Position numbers and translations under genes: made by a program. Shown piece by piece: positions 7,926 through 15,936 of a stretch of 33,558 nt of DNA (positions are counted from its first letter, which is position 1; every line of letters begins with the position of its first letter). This DNA comes from Deltaproteobacteria bacterium (GTDB lineage Bacteria; Myxococcota; SpSt-1050; JACRCP01): contig JACRCP010000178.1 of the NCBI GenBank assembly GCA_016218965.1, positions 1 through 33,558 on the forward strand. Reading direction: 5' to 3'. The notes below the pieces were generated by a model. That model saw nothing but the letters and a program-made list of their open reading frames with translations, was not told the DNA's origin and did not search any database.

Positions 7926-7953
7926 TTGAATTGCGCGGGCGGTTACGTATAAT
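7926..7953 (+). promoter_or_regulatory. Sigma70-like promoter of the Hxs operon
   Basis: TTGAAT at 7926-7931 (four of six to consensus) and a perfect TATAAT at 7948-7953 are separated by 16 bases. The expected start of transcription, about 7960, leaves a leader of roughly 33 bases before hxsD. This is an AT-rich island in an otherwise GC-rich region. Confidence 0.62.
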
Positions 7954-7992
7954 CCGGCCTGGCGTCGGGCGGCGCGGGGCTGAAGGTGAAGG

Positions 7993-8256
7993 ATGGGCAG
8001 GACGAAGGGTACAATGGGAAAGACCGCGGCGAACTCGGGCAAGGCGGCGCGGGCGGCGGGCAGGGTTTTGGCCCTGGACACTTCGGTGTACGACCGGCAC
8101 GCGGTAGAGGCGGCCGCCGAGGAGTTCACCGAGTGCGCCCGCGTCCGGGCGGGCGGAGAGGGGGCGGTGGCGGTCGAGTTCTCCGGCACCGATGAGGAGG
8201 AGGAGGAGTTTTTGAACCTTGCGCTTCTGCGCACGATCGAGGAGAAACGACGGTGA
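7993..8256 (+). CDS. hxsD: His-Xaa-Ser system protein HxsD
   Basis: This is a small protein of 80-87 residues whose layout matches HxsD of the His-Xaa-Ser system: LDTSVYDRHAVEAAAEEFTE in the middle, a beta segment (GAVAVEFSG), an acidic stretch (DEEEEE) and the closing FLNLALLRTIEEK helix, which parallels the C-terminal helix that names the family. HxsD has no known biochemistry; its size would suit a peptide-recognition or carrier role for the precursor. The start is ATG 7993 or ATG 8014, the latter with a GAAGGG ribosome-binding site at 8004-8009. Its stop overlaps the GTG start of hxsB (GTGA), so the two are co-translated. Confidence 0.8.
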   Translation: MGRTKGTMGKTAANSGKAARAAGRVLALDTSVYDRHAVEAAAEEFTECARVRAGGEGAVAVEFSGTDEEEEEFLNLALLRTIEEKRR

Positions 8257-9758
8257 CCGCGCGGCCTGCCAAAGAACCCGTCAACAAGGCGTTGAAGGAC
8301 AAGCCGGCGGGCATCTGCGACGAGTGCGTGGCCGAGGGGTTCCCGGCGTTCCGCGATGCGCTCGGTTTTTTCGTGCTGACCAATATCGCCGGGAAGTGGC
8401 TGACGGTTTCCAGAAAGGACTTCGACGCGCTCAAGGCCGGCAAGGCAAAGGCCAACTCGGCGCTCGGGAAGAAACTCCGGGAACGGGGGATGTTCCCGGG
8501 CCGCGTGGACCGCGAGGCGCTCGTTGCTGCGTACCGGGAGAAAAACCGCCACCTGTTCGCCGGCCCGAACCTGCACATCGTCATCGTCACTCTTCGCTGC
8601 AACCAGCAGTGCGCCTACTGCCACGCCAGCCGCCGCCGCATGGACGAGCGGCGCTACGATATGACCCTCGACACCGCGCGGAAGGTCGCGGACACGATCT
8701 TCGAAACGACTTCCCCGTCGATCACCATCGAGTTCCAGGGCGGCGAACCGGTGGCCAACTGGCCCGCCCTGAAGTTCATCGTCGAATACGCTCAGAAGAA
8801 AAACGCCACCGCGGGGAAACAGCTCAACTTCTCGCTGGTGACGAACCTGAGCCTGCTTGACAAGGCGAAAACGAAGTTCCTGCTCGATAACGGCGTCCTC
8901 CTTTGCACGTCGCTCGACGGCCCCGCCGACCTCCACCGCGCCAACCGGACGTTCTCGGGCGGCGACTCGTACGACGACACGATTCGGCGGATGGAGCGGA
9001 TCAACGCCGAGTACAAAAAGCGCGGCTATGACACCATGCTCTACCATGTGGACGCGCTCATGACGACGACGCGCGCCTCGCTCGGCCGCGCCAGAGACAT
9101 CGTCGACGAGTACCTTTCGCGGGGGATCAAGGTCCTCCATCTGCGGCCACTCAACCCCATGGGGTTTGCCCAGAAGACCTGGCAGAGGATCGGGTATTCC
9201 GACGCCGAGTTCCTCGCGTTTTACCGTGACACCCTCGACTACGTGATCGAACGGAACCTCAAGGGAGACGAGATCCAGGAGCGGATGTCTGCGATATTCC
9301 TCACCAAAATCCTGACCGAACGCGACCCGAATTTTTTGGACCTCCGGTCCCCGTGCGGGGCCGGTATCGGCCAACTCGCGTACAACCACGACGGCATGAT
9401 CTTTACGTGCGACGAGGGGCGCATGGTCCACCAGATGGGGGACGATATCTTTGCGCTCGGGAAGGCCGGAGAGACGCCGTACCGGGAGATCGTTTCGCAC
9501 GAGACCGTCAAGGCAATAGGCGTCGCCTCGTGCCTGGACTGCCTGCCCCGGTGCGCCGAATGCGCGTATCGACCATATTGCGGGGCATGCCCCGTCGTGA
9601 ACTACATGGAGCAGGGCGACATCTTCGGCCAGCGGGCAAGGAGCAGCCGGTGCGCCATCTACATAGGCGTCCTGGACTACCTTTTCAGGCGCCTTCACAA
9701 GGCCGACAAAGACGTGTTGAACATTTTTTCGAAATGGGTTACATTTAGGCAAAGGTAG
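8253..9758 (+). CDS. hxsB: Radical SAM maturase HxsB (SPASM type)
   Basis: HxsB is a radical SAM enzyme of the His-Xaa-Ser system, presumed to modify the HxsA peptide. The 501-residue protein has an N-terminal part typical of HxsB (ALGFFVLTNIAGKWLTVS, 36-53), the SAM/4Fe-4S motif CNQQCAYC with Cys116, Cys120 and Cys123, EFQGGEP (160-166), then a C-terminal SPASM-like region: Cys368 in PCGAGIGQLAYNHDG, Cys386 in FTCDEGR, Cys427, Cys430, Cys434, Cys437, Cys443, Cys446 and Cys467, enough for two auxiliary 4Fe-4S clusters. GTG 8253 overlaps the hxsD stop. The precursor gene begins 32 bp downstream. The chemistry performed is not established for this family. Confidence 0.92.
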   Translation: MTARPAKEPVNKALKDKPAGICDECVAEGFPAFRDALGFFVLTNIAGKWLTVSRKDFDALKAGKAKANSALGKKLRERGMFPGRVDREALVAAYREKNRHLFAGPNLHIVIVTLRCNQQCAYCHASRRRMDERRYDMTLDTARKVADTIFETTSPSITIEFQGGEPVANWPALKFIVEYAQKKNATAGKQLNFSLVTNLSLLDKAKTKFLLDNGVLLCTSLDGPADLHRANRTFSGGDSYDDTIRRMERINAEYKKRGYDTMLYHVDALMTTTRASLGRARDIVDEYLSRGIKVLHLRPLNPMGFAQKTWQRIGYSDAEFLAFYRDTLDYVIERNLKGDEIQERMSAIFLTKILTERDPNFLDLRSPCGAGIGQLAYNHDGMIFTCDEGRMVHQMGDDIFALGKAGETPYREIVSHETVKAIGVASCLDCLPRCAECAYRPYCGACPVVNYMEQGDIFGQRARSSRCAIYIGVLDYLFRRLHKADKDVLNIFSKWVTFRQR

Positions 9759-9790
9759 GGTAGGCATCCAATACCAAGGAGGCCGGAGCC

Positions 9791-10201
9791 ATGAAGCGCA
9801 AAGCGAACCGCACGAAGAAGAGCAGGAACGTATCGCTCAAGAAGAAGGCGGCGCTCTTCCTCCAGAGCGAAGAGGGGAAGATCACCCGCGGGCATGCTTT
9901 GTCGCTCTCGGCCGCCCTGATGATGCTCGGCGGGACGGCGGCGGCGGGCGACGGTCAGGCGGGGACCGAAGGCTCGGGAGACCAGGGGCTCGGCGCCTTT
10001 GACGCGAACCTCCACGCGGCGCCCATGGCCGCGGACGGCACCGACGTGGCGCACTGCTCGCATGGGTCGCACGGCTCCCACGGCTCGCACGGGTCGCACG
10101 GGTCGCACGCCTCGCACGGCTCGCACGCCTCGCACGCCTCGCACGGCTCGCACGGGTCGCACGGCTCGCACGGGTCGCACGGGTCGCACGGGTCGTGGTG
10201 A
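9791..10201 (+). CDS. hxsA: His-Xaa-Ser repeat precursor peptide HxsA
   Basis: This 136-residue protein is the presumed substrate of the radical SAM enzymes around it. Residues 1-25 are strongly basic (KRK, RTKKSR, KKK); residues 31-50 hold a conserved-looking leader phrase ([20 protein letters not shown]) with a weakly hydrophobic segment; residues 50-87 are a Gly/Ala/Asp-rich linker. From residue 88 to 135 the protein is 16 perfect H-X-S triplets: HCS, five [15 protein letters not shown], six HGS, then a terminal Trp. The first triplet contains the only cysteine in the protein. The ribosome-binding site is AGGAGG at 9778-9783. The gene sits between the two radical SAM genes with 32-bp and 14-bp gaps. 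Whether the leader is removed or the peptide is exported is not visible. Confidence 0.9.
   Translation: MKRKANRTKKSRNVSLKKKAALFLQSEEGKITRGHALSLSAALMMLGGTAAAGDGQAGTEGSGDQGLGAFDANLHAAPMAADGTDVAHCSHGSHGSHGSHGSHGSHASHGSHASHASHGSHGSHGSHGSHGSHGSW
10052..10198 (+). repeat. Nine-base coding tandem repeat encoding H-X-S
   Basis: Sixteen tandem 9-base units, consensus CAC GGS TCG, encode the His-Xaa-Ser tail of HxsA, followed by TGG and the stop. Variation is limited to the first His codon (CAT once), the middle codon (TGC, GGG, GGC, GCC) and one TCC serine. The near-identity of units points to recent expansion by slippage or recombination under selection for the amino acid pattern. Confidence 0.95.
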
Positions 10202-10215
10202 CCTGACCGCAAAGC

Positions 10216-12009
10216 GTGAGACGAGCCCTCCTCAAAACCGGCTACCGTTGCAACAACAACTGCGTCTTTTGCCACAGCTTCTATCTGCGGGGCATCCCGC
10301 CCCTCACGACCGCCCAGTTCCTCGAAAAGATCGATCTTTCGGCCGCCGCCGGCTGCGACATGGTCGTCTTCTCGGGCGGCGAACCGATGATCCGGACCGA
10401 TCTCCTCGAGGCCGCGGGCCGGTGCGCGCGAAGGGGGATCAAGATCGGGCTCGTGACCAACGGGAGGATGCTGTTTTACCGGGACCTTTTGGATCGCCTG
10501 ATCGACGCCGGCCTCTCGTACGTATACGTGTCGCTCCACGGCGCCGACCGCGCAACGCACAACTTCCTGACCGGGTCCGACTCGTTCCGGCAGACGGTCT
10601 CGGGGATCATCAACGCCTCGCGCGCCGGCCTTCACCCGGTGGTCAATACCGTTGTGAGCCGTCGCAACATAGGCGAGCTCAACGCAATCGTCGACCTGCT
10701 CTGTGGGATCGGGCATCTCAAGGTCAAGTTCTCGATGATCGAGCCCAAGGGGCTCGCCAAGGAGAACTTCGTGCAGATCGTCCCGGGACTCCGCGAGACG
10801 GCCAAGGCCGTGTCCGCCGCGATATCGCACGGGCTCGACCGCTATGGGGACCGCGACGTCGAGTTCGCGCACGACGCGATCCCGTTCTGCCTCATCTGCG
10901 AGTACGTGGTCTTTTATGACGACCTTTACACCAACCACATTTACCTGATGAGCGAGGCCGACGAGGCGGGCCTTCACCCGGTCGACTGCAACAACCGGGG
11001 ATGGTCGGCCCGCTGTCTGCGCTGTTCGCTCCATGGCGTGTGCCTCGGACCGTTCCGGGAATACCTCTCGCGCGCGGGTGACTCGGAGCTTCAGCCCATG
11101 GTCGAGCAGCGCTCAAACTCGTTTCTGATGCGGCCGACGGGCGCCTTCTTTTTGCCGCCGCGAAAAGACTGCCCCAAGGGCGCGGCGCGGGCCTGCGACG
11201 ACCTCTCGGTCATGTCGAGCGCGGGCCGGAAGGGCGCGGAGGTCTTCCGTGCCGACACGCGCGACTTCTCGGCGCCGCAGGTGATGACGACCATCAGGAC
11301 ATGCCAGGTGTTTCAGGACAAGGGCGGGAAGCTATCGGCCCTCAAACCCGTCCGCCGGTGCGCCACCTGCGGTGCGTGCACGGGGATATTCGAACCGGCG
11401 CCGGCCCGCGACGTCGTGACCCGGCAGATCGCCGCCGCCGCGGCGTCCCTGCGCGGGCGCGTCTTGGACGTCGGGTGCGGCCAGGTGGAGATCTGGCCCA
11501 AGATCGAGAGGCTCGTGGCGTCCGGCAAGATGGAATACCATGCGCTCGACCCGGACCCGGAGCGCGTGGAGCGGGCGTGCAGGAGGTCCCGCCGCGTTGT
11601 CGGGCATGTGACGCGCATCGAGGACTTCTGCTTCGAGGCCGGATCGTTCGATCACTGCTTCTTGCTCGGGAGCATCAACCACGTCCAGGATATCGACGCG
11701 GCGCTTGCAAACGTCCGGGAGTCCATGCGGGCGGGGGGTACGCTCATCGTGTCGGACGACGTTCCTTTTGCCGTGGCGACCCGGGACGGGGCGGCGGCGG
11801 GCGGGGCATTCGAACACTACCGAAACCTCGACGCGGCCGCCGCCGCCGAACTGCTCCGCGACATCGGGATCGAGGTGACCCGCGAGGTCCCGGTCGGACC
11901 GGCGACCGAGAGACGCTGGGCGGTCTTCGCACGAAAACCGGCACGCGCGGCCGCCATGCCGGCGGCTGTGCCCCGGCGGATTCCCCGCAGACCAACCCGC
12001 CGCCGCTGA
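10216..12009 (+). CDS. Radical SAM - class I methyltransferase fusion in the hxsC position
   Basis: The 597-residue protein begins almost directly with a radical SAM motif CNNNCVFC (Cys12, Cys16, Cys19), then FSGGEP (52-57) and [18 protein letters not shown] cysteine-rich segment follows: Cys225, Cys228, Cys258, Cys267, Cys270, Cys276, resembling an auxiliary-cluster domain. A linker carries Cys319, Cys327 and Cys363, and then [11 protein letters not shown] (Cys382, Cys385, Cys388). Residues 413-575 are a SAM-dependent methyltransferase with motif I VLDVGCGQ (416-423), [13 protein letters not shown], and GGTLIVSDD (507-515). GTG 10216 is the first possible start after a stop, 14 bp after hxsA. 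Canonical HxsC has a longer N-terminal domain and no methyltransferase, so I do not name it hxsC. A role in modifying HxsA is inferred from position only. Confidence 0.85.
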   Translation: MRRALLKTGYRCNNNCVFCHSFYLRGIPPLTTAQFLEKIDLSAAAGCDMVVFSGGEPMIRTDLLEAAGRCARRGIKIGLVTNGRMLFYRDLLDRLIDAGLSYVYVSLHGADRATHNFLTGSDSFRQTVSGIINASRAGLHPVVNTVVSRRNIGELNAIVDLLCGIGHLKVKFSMIEPKGLAKENFVQIVPGLRETAKAVSAAISHGLDRYGDRDVEFAHDAIPFCLICEYVVFYDDLYTNHIYLMSEADEAGLHPVDCNNRGWSARCLRCSLHGVCLGPFREYLSRAGDSELQPMVEQRSNSFLMRPTGAFFLPPRKDCPKGAARACDDLSVMSSAGRKGAEVFRADTRDFSAPQVMTTIRTCQVFQDKGGKLSALKPVRRCATCGACTGIFEPAPARDVVTRQIAAAAASLRGRVLDVGCGQVEIWPKIERLVASGKMEYHALDPDPERVERACRRSRRVVGHVTRIEDFCFEAGSFDHCFLLGSINHVQDIDAALANVRESMRAGGTLIVSDDVPFAVATRDGAAAGGAFEHYRNLDAAAAAELLRDIGIEVTREVPVGPATERRWAVFARKPARAAAMPAAVPRRIPRRPTRRR

Positions 12010-12023
12010 ACACCCACGAGAGG

Positions 12024-13337
12024 TCATCGGGACGCCTCGGCCGCCGCAATGCGATGCGCCAACGCAACAGCGCCGGCAAACCCGATGAAAGGCTCGGGAG
12101 AAACCGGGTGCCACCGGTTGGACGGAAACCCCAACTCAACCCGCTTCACTCCGTCGACACATGACGGCGGAAGCCAAAGGTCCGGGGCGATGAGGAGATC
12201 AAACGGACGGCCCCGATCCCTCCGCCCCAGCTTGCCCCGAAGTCGCCTGCACACATCCTCGACATCCTGCGCCGAAGGATCTTCGGCCACCAGACAGCCG
12301 CGAAGCGCACCGGCGCTCGACGCCAACGCGTCGAAAAACGCCCTCTTCCCTCCGAGAGTCCGGTCCAGCAGCCCCGCGAAGACCGGAACCATCCCCAGTT
12401 CGAGAAGCAGCGAACAGAGACCGGCGGCCATCGGTGTTTCGGCAAGCACCCCGACCCGAAGACCCGAGAGATACGCCCTCGCGCCGGAAAGCGCCGGGCG
12501 TGCGCGCAGGCTTTCCGCCTCTGCGAGAGATCTGGCGGTTTCGCCCGACAGACCGACGAGGCGTGCCGAAGCCACGATGAAACGCGCCGAAGCGGCGATG
12601 CCCACAGGCAGGTCCGTCGCGACCACGCGTCTGCCGGTCTCGCGCCCCGCCCACGCCGCGACCCTCCTCGCGTACGGGAGCACGAGGTGACAACCGGCGG
12701 CCGGCGCTTCCATGAGTGTCCTCATCGACGATCCCGAAAAGAACACCGCGCCCCGCGACGCACCGGCGGCGCCCAGCATCCGCTGGATCTCGCGGAGGTT
12801 TGCGGCGTGGTCGGGCTCGTACCGGTCGAACAGGTAGCCCGACACGCAGACCGTCCGGGAGTCACCCTCCGATGAACCCCATGGGGCGAGCGCCATCACC
12901 GCGCTGGTCGCCTCTCCGTACCCCGCATAGAGATCACCGTCCCAGCCGGCGGTCGGGAGATAAATCACCGGACAGCCGACCTCACGCCGGATTGCCGCGA
13001 GTTCCGACTCGACGTCGGCGCCGGTCATTTCCATCGCCGCCGAGGTCGTGACAACGACCAGCCCGACGTTTTCGCGGCGGCGGCATGTTTCGATCGCCAT
13101 AGAGGCGAGCCTTTTGGCCGGACCGCGGATGAACTCGGCGTCGCCGATATCCGACCAGACCATCTTGTTTCCCGCCTCACGAACGCGATCGTGCATGGCG
13201 ATCTGCCGCTGGGCCTTGGATTTGCACCCGACGCCTGTGAACATCAGGTTGATTGCGTCCGGAACCGCGTGCGCCGCGAGGAACGCGCCATAGATCCGCC
13301 GGTGGTTCGAGAGCGGCATGTCAAACATCCGCGCCAC
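12024..13337 (-). CDS. NifD/NifK-superfamily protein, second of the short pair (last gene of the operon)
   Basis: This 437-residue nitrogenase component-1-type protein is collinear with the one at 14623-15936. Matching blocks: GVGCKSKAQRQ (Cys38) corresponds to GPDCSHFKGQF; LFDRYEPDHAANLREIQRMLGAAG to FMDRNEGDHAGNLVEMKRLLGALG; TDLPVGI to TEIPLGI; and the C-terminal GFPSNRWHPVSPEPFIGFAGAV to GVPSYTHHVFADVPFLGFTGAL. The position that is Cys116 in the paralogue is not cysteine here (TTSAAMEMTG), so this subunit keeps only one of the usual cluster cysteines. GTG 13337, or ATG 13328, starts it 4 bp after the previous gene. It ends 14 bp from the convergent radical SAM-methyltransferase gene. Function unknown; likely part of a NifDK- or NifEN-like heteromer. 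Confidence 0.8.
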   Translation of the reverse strand: MARMFDMPLSNHRRIYGAFLAAHAVPDAINLMFTGVGCKSKAQRQIAMHDRVREAGNKMVWSDIGDAEFIRGPAKRLASMAIETCRRRENVGLVVVTTSAAMEMTGADVESELAAIRREVGCPVIYLPTAGWDGDLYAGYGEATSAVMALAPWGSSEGDSRTVCVSGYLFDRYEPDHAANLREIQRMLGAAGASRGAVFFSGSSMRTLMEAPAAGCHLVLPYARRVAAWAGRETGRRVVATDLPVGIAASARFIVASARLVGLSGETARSLAEAESLRARPALSGARAYLSGLRVGVLAETPMAAGLCSLLLELGMVPVFAGLLDRTLGGKRAFFDALASSAGALRGCLVAEDPSAQDVEDVCRRLRGKLGRRDRGRPFDLLIAPDLWLPPSCVDGVKRVELGFPSNRWHPVSPEPFIGFAGAVALAHRIAAAEASR

Positions 13338-13341
13338 TGCG

Positions 13342-14619
13342 TCACCTCATCAACCCTTCAATCAGCGAAACGTTGGCTTCTGCGCCTGCGAACCCGGGGG
13401 CGAGCCGCCCCACCGGGACGATGGGTACGGAGGCGGCACCCGCCTCCTCGGCCAGCGAATCCGAGCAATACACGAGAGAGTGGCCGCCGCAGCGGAGGGT
13501 CCGCGTGAGCGAGATCCGGTCCGGAAGGCAGTCGAACGGGGCATCGACACCGTGGTGGTCGAGGAGCGCCGCTATCCTGCGCCGGTGCTCCTCCTCGACC
13601 GGCCCCTGAAACAGCACCTCAACCGAGAACCCCAGTTCCTCGAACAGGGACACGAAAGCAAGTCCCCCCCGCACCATGGTATGCAGTTCGAAATCCTTCC
13701 GGCCCCCGACGTGGTAGGCCAGTTTGCGGCGCGGGTGCCGCCGGCGGAACGCCGAAACGCGGCGCCCGGCGCGCAGCCGCTCCTCGCGAAACGCCGCGCG
13801 CATTTCCGCTCCAAGGCCGAAGAACCCGCCGATGCCCGAATACAGCCGCGCTGCCTTCTCAACCCCAAAGGGTGGGGCGATTTCGACCGACGGCACGCGG
13901 TGCCGCGTCTCGAGCGCCTCTACGAGACGGGAAAAAAGACCGACGTCCGAAACGACGTTCAGCGCGGCGTTTGGCAGGCCCGCCCACGCCTCCTGCGGCG
14001 AATCGAGCCGCGGCCACGCACTAACCGCCAGGCCCACCCGCCCGAGAATCCGCATCGTTTCGCCGCCGTCGGGAGCAAAGCCCACGAGGTTTGTCGAGCG
14101 GGCCTTTTTCCGCCGTGAGGACGGCGCCGCCCCGATCATCTCGCCCGCAAACCAGTCCACAATCGCACCCTGCCCGTACATCCTGAAAGCACCCCCATCG
14201 ACTGCGACGACGCGGATGCCGCGGGGGAGATCCACGGTCCGTGCGATCTCGTCCACGTCGTCCGAAGCGAGGCTCGCGACACACCCCCCGATGACGAAGA
14301 TCATATCCGGTCGCCGGCGCGCCGCCGCCTCGCGGACCGCCGCTGCAAGCCGCCCCCGGCCCCGGCCTGCGATGGCATCGTTCTCCTTGAGGTTTGTGCA
14401 AAAAAAGCGCGAGGGATCGGCGACCCGGCTGTCGTGGAAAACGAGGTTGGCGCAATCAGGTTCGCTGTGGAGCACAACTGCGAAATTGCCGGGCATAAAC
14501 GACAGGAGGCGCGTGAATCCTTCGAGGGCACAGCACTTCTGGCTCAGGTCCGCGGGCCGCCCCGCAACCTCATCCCGAGGCAACGGACCGCGCCCTTTTC
14601 CAATGGTCTTGGCGGCCAT
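13342..14619 (-). CDS. NifD/NifE-like nitrogenase component-1 superfamily protein
   Basis: This 425-residue protein keeps three cysteines at the spacing expected for a P-cluster-type or 4Fe-4S site: Cys56 in HSEPDC, Cys74 in FFCTNLKENDAIAG and Cys113 in GGCVASLASDDVDE. The phrase TNLKENDAIAG...LAAAVREA parallels the TTDL/KE-D-V-GG-KL segment of NifE, NifK and BchB. An additional pair, Cys29-Cys30, lies nearer the N terminus. A later PPFGVEKAARLYSGIGGFFG matches the P-x-G-x-x-x-T/A region of the superfamily. The C-terminal GYxG element seen in its two short neighbours is not evident. ATG 14619 follows the preceding gene's stop by 3 bp. It probably pairs with one of the flanking subunits. Confidence 0.8.
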   Translation of the reverse strand: MAAKTIGKGRGPLPRDEVAGRPADLSQKCCALEGFTRLLSFMPGNFAVVLHSEPDCANLVFHDSRVADPSRFFCTNLKENDAIAGRGRGRLAAAVREAAARRRPDMIFVIGGCVASLASDDVDEIARTVDLPRGIRVVAVDGGAFRMYGQGAIVDWFAGEMIGAAPSSRRKKARSTNLVGFAPDGGETMRILGRVGLAVSAWPRLDSPQEAWAGLPNAALNVVSDVGLFSRLVEALETRHRVPSVEIAPPFGVEKAARLYSGIGGFFGLGAEMRAAFREERLRAGRRVSAFRRRHPRRKLAYHVGGRKDFELHTMVRGGLAFVSLFEELGFSVEVLFQGPVEEEHRRRIAALLDHHGVDAPFDCLPDRISLTRTLRCGGHSLVYCSDSLAEEAGAASVPIVPVGRLAPGFAGAEANVSLIEGLMR

Positions 14620-14622
14620 CGC

Positions 14623-15936
14623 TCAGTCTCGGGCCGCGGAAAGGGCGTTGGCCATCCGATCGATCAGGTGCAGCGCCCCTGTGAATCCGAGGAAAGGAAC
14701 ATCGGCAAACACATGATGGGTGTACGACGGCACACCGAATTCGAGCACCGAAAAATGGTGCTGAAGTCCCTGACCGTGCTCCCCGCTGCAGATCACGAGG
14801 TCGCCGGGGAGAAGGCCCGCTTTCCGTAGGAGTCTGTGGAAGGAGCGCCCCTCGGTCACTTCGAACTGAACCCTCGGACCGCCGGACGGGCCCTTTTCCA
14901 AGAGGTCCGGCGCATGCCCTTCCCTGGCCATTGCGGCGGCGAATCTCACCCGCATCCCGAGGTCGGCGCAAAGGCCTGCAAGCCCCGCGAGGTGGTGCGG
15001 GTCGCAGACGAGCGCCGCACCGCGGTTGAGGAAATAGAATGGAACCGCCCGCTCGAAGCGCGGGACAATGCGGTCGAGCTCGGTTTCGACTAGCTTGCGG
15101 GCGCGGGCTTCGCGGCCGAAACACGCGCCGATCGTCTCGACCCACTGCCGGGTTCCCTCGATCCCCAGCGGGATCTCCGTCTCGAAGAGCCGTGCACCGG
15201 TCTTCCCGGCCAGCACCCGGGCCGCCTCGCGGCCGTGGGGGAATGACAGAATCGTCCCGGCCTGCGCCACCCGATCGAGATCGCGCCACGTACCGCCGCC
15301 GGGCCAGACGGAGACGAGATTGAGCCCAAGCGCGCCGAGGAGCCGTTTCATCTCGACGAGGTTTCCCGCGTGGTCCCCCTCGTTCCGGTCCATGAAGTAG
15401 CCCACCACGGCGACCGTGCCGCGGCGCGGTTTCGCCTTCGGCAACGCCTTGTGCCGCGCAATCGCGGCAAGGCCGGCGGAATACCCGTCCAGCCAGTCAC
15501 CCCTGAGCGACAAACCCGGCACCTCAACCACCGGTTTGACCGCGCCCAGTTCGGCTATGACCCGATCGTACTGCACACCGGTGATCCCGCACAATGGCAT
15601 GGATGTCAGAAGCACCGCCCCCGCCTCGGCGACCGATGCCGCCCGGCCGAGGACCGCGGCGATCCACTCGTCCCGGTTCGGAGCGATGTTCTGCGCGTTC
15701 GTGCCGGTGAACATTATCCGGTGCCGCCCGTCGACGCGGAAAAGGGTCGAGTACCAGTCGTGCTTCCCGTGGATGAACTGCCCCTTGAAGTGCGAGCAGT
15801 CCGGGCCGTCGACCACGAGCCACAGGTCACGGACCGAGTTGACGACCAGGTAGACGCCCATCAGGTACGGCAGGTTCAAACGGCGGCCGCCGGGGACCTC
15901 CGGCGCCGCCGCGGCGATCTCACGTGCGGCGGGCAT
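14623..15936 (-). CDS. NifD/NifK-superfamily protein, first of the short pair
   Basis: This 437-residue component-1-type protein has Cys47 in DGPDCSHFKGQFIHGKHDW and Cys116 in TSMPLCGITGVQYDRV, matching the first and last of the three cluster cysteines of the superfamily; the middle one is missing. VAVVGYFMDRNEGDHAGNLVEMKRLL marks the start of the second Rossmann-like domain, and GEHGQGLQHHFSVLEFGVPSYTHH...PFLGFTGALHLIDRMANAL is the C-terminal NifK/NifN-like end. ATG 15936 has GGAGGT nine bases upstream and overlaps the previous gene by 17 bp. The paralogue at 12024-13337 aligns along its whole length. Several His residues near the C terminus might hold a metal or bind substrate; no FeMo-cofactor ligand can be assigned. 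Confidence 0.83.
   Translation of the reverse strand: MPAAREIAAAAPEVPGGRRLNLPYLMGVYLVVNSVRDLWLVVDGPDCSHFKGQFIHGKHDWYSTLFRVDGRHRIMFTGTNAQNIAPNRDEWIAAVLGRAASVAEAGAVLLTSMPLCGITGVQYDRVIAELGAVKPVVEVPGLSLRGDWLDGYSAGLAAIARHKALPKAKPRRGTVAVVGYFMDRNEGDHAGNLVEMKRLLGALGLNLVSVWPGGGTWRDLDRVAQAGTILSFPHGREAARVLAGKTGARLFETEIPLGIEGTRQWVETIGACFGREARARKLVETELDRIVPRFERAVPFYFLNRGAALVCDPHHLAGLAGLCADLGMRVRFAAAMAREGHAPDLLEKGPSGGPRVQFEVTEGRSFHRLLRKAGLLPGDLVICSGEHGQGLQHHFSVLEFGVPSYTHHVFADVPFLGFTGALHLIDRMANALSAARD

Noticed and set aside
7872..9767. Long open frame on the minus strand opposite hxsB
   Set aside because: It mirrors the strong third-base GC bias of hxsB, gives a His/Arg/Val-rich protein without known motifs, and has no ribosome-binding site.
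10052..10198. Tandem repeat that could be taken for a CRISPR array or minisatellite
   Set aside because: Units are 9 bases with no spacers, are in frame, and encode the H-X-S tail of HxsA.
10216..12009. Ordinary HxsC
   Set aside because: There is no N-terminal domain before the radical SAM motif, and a methyltransferase domain is fused at the C terminus.
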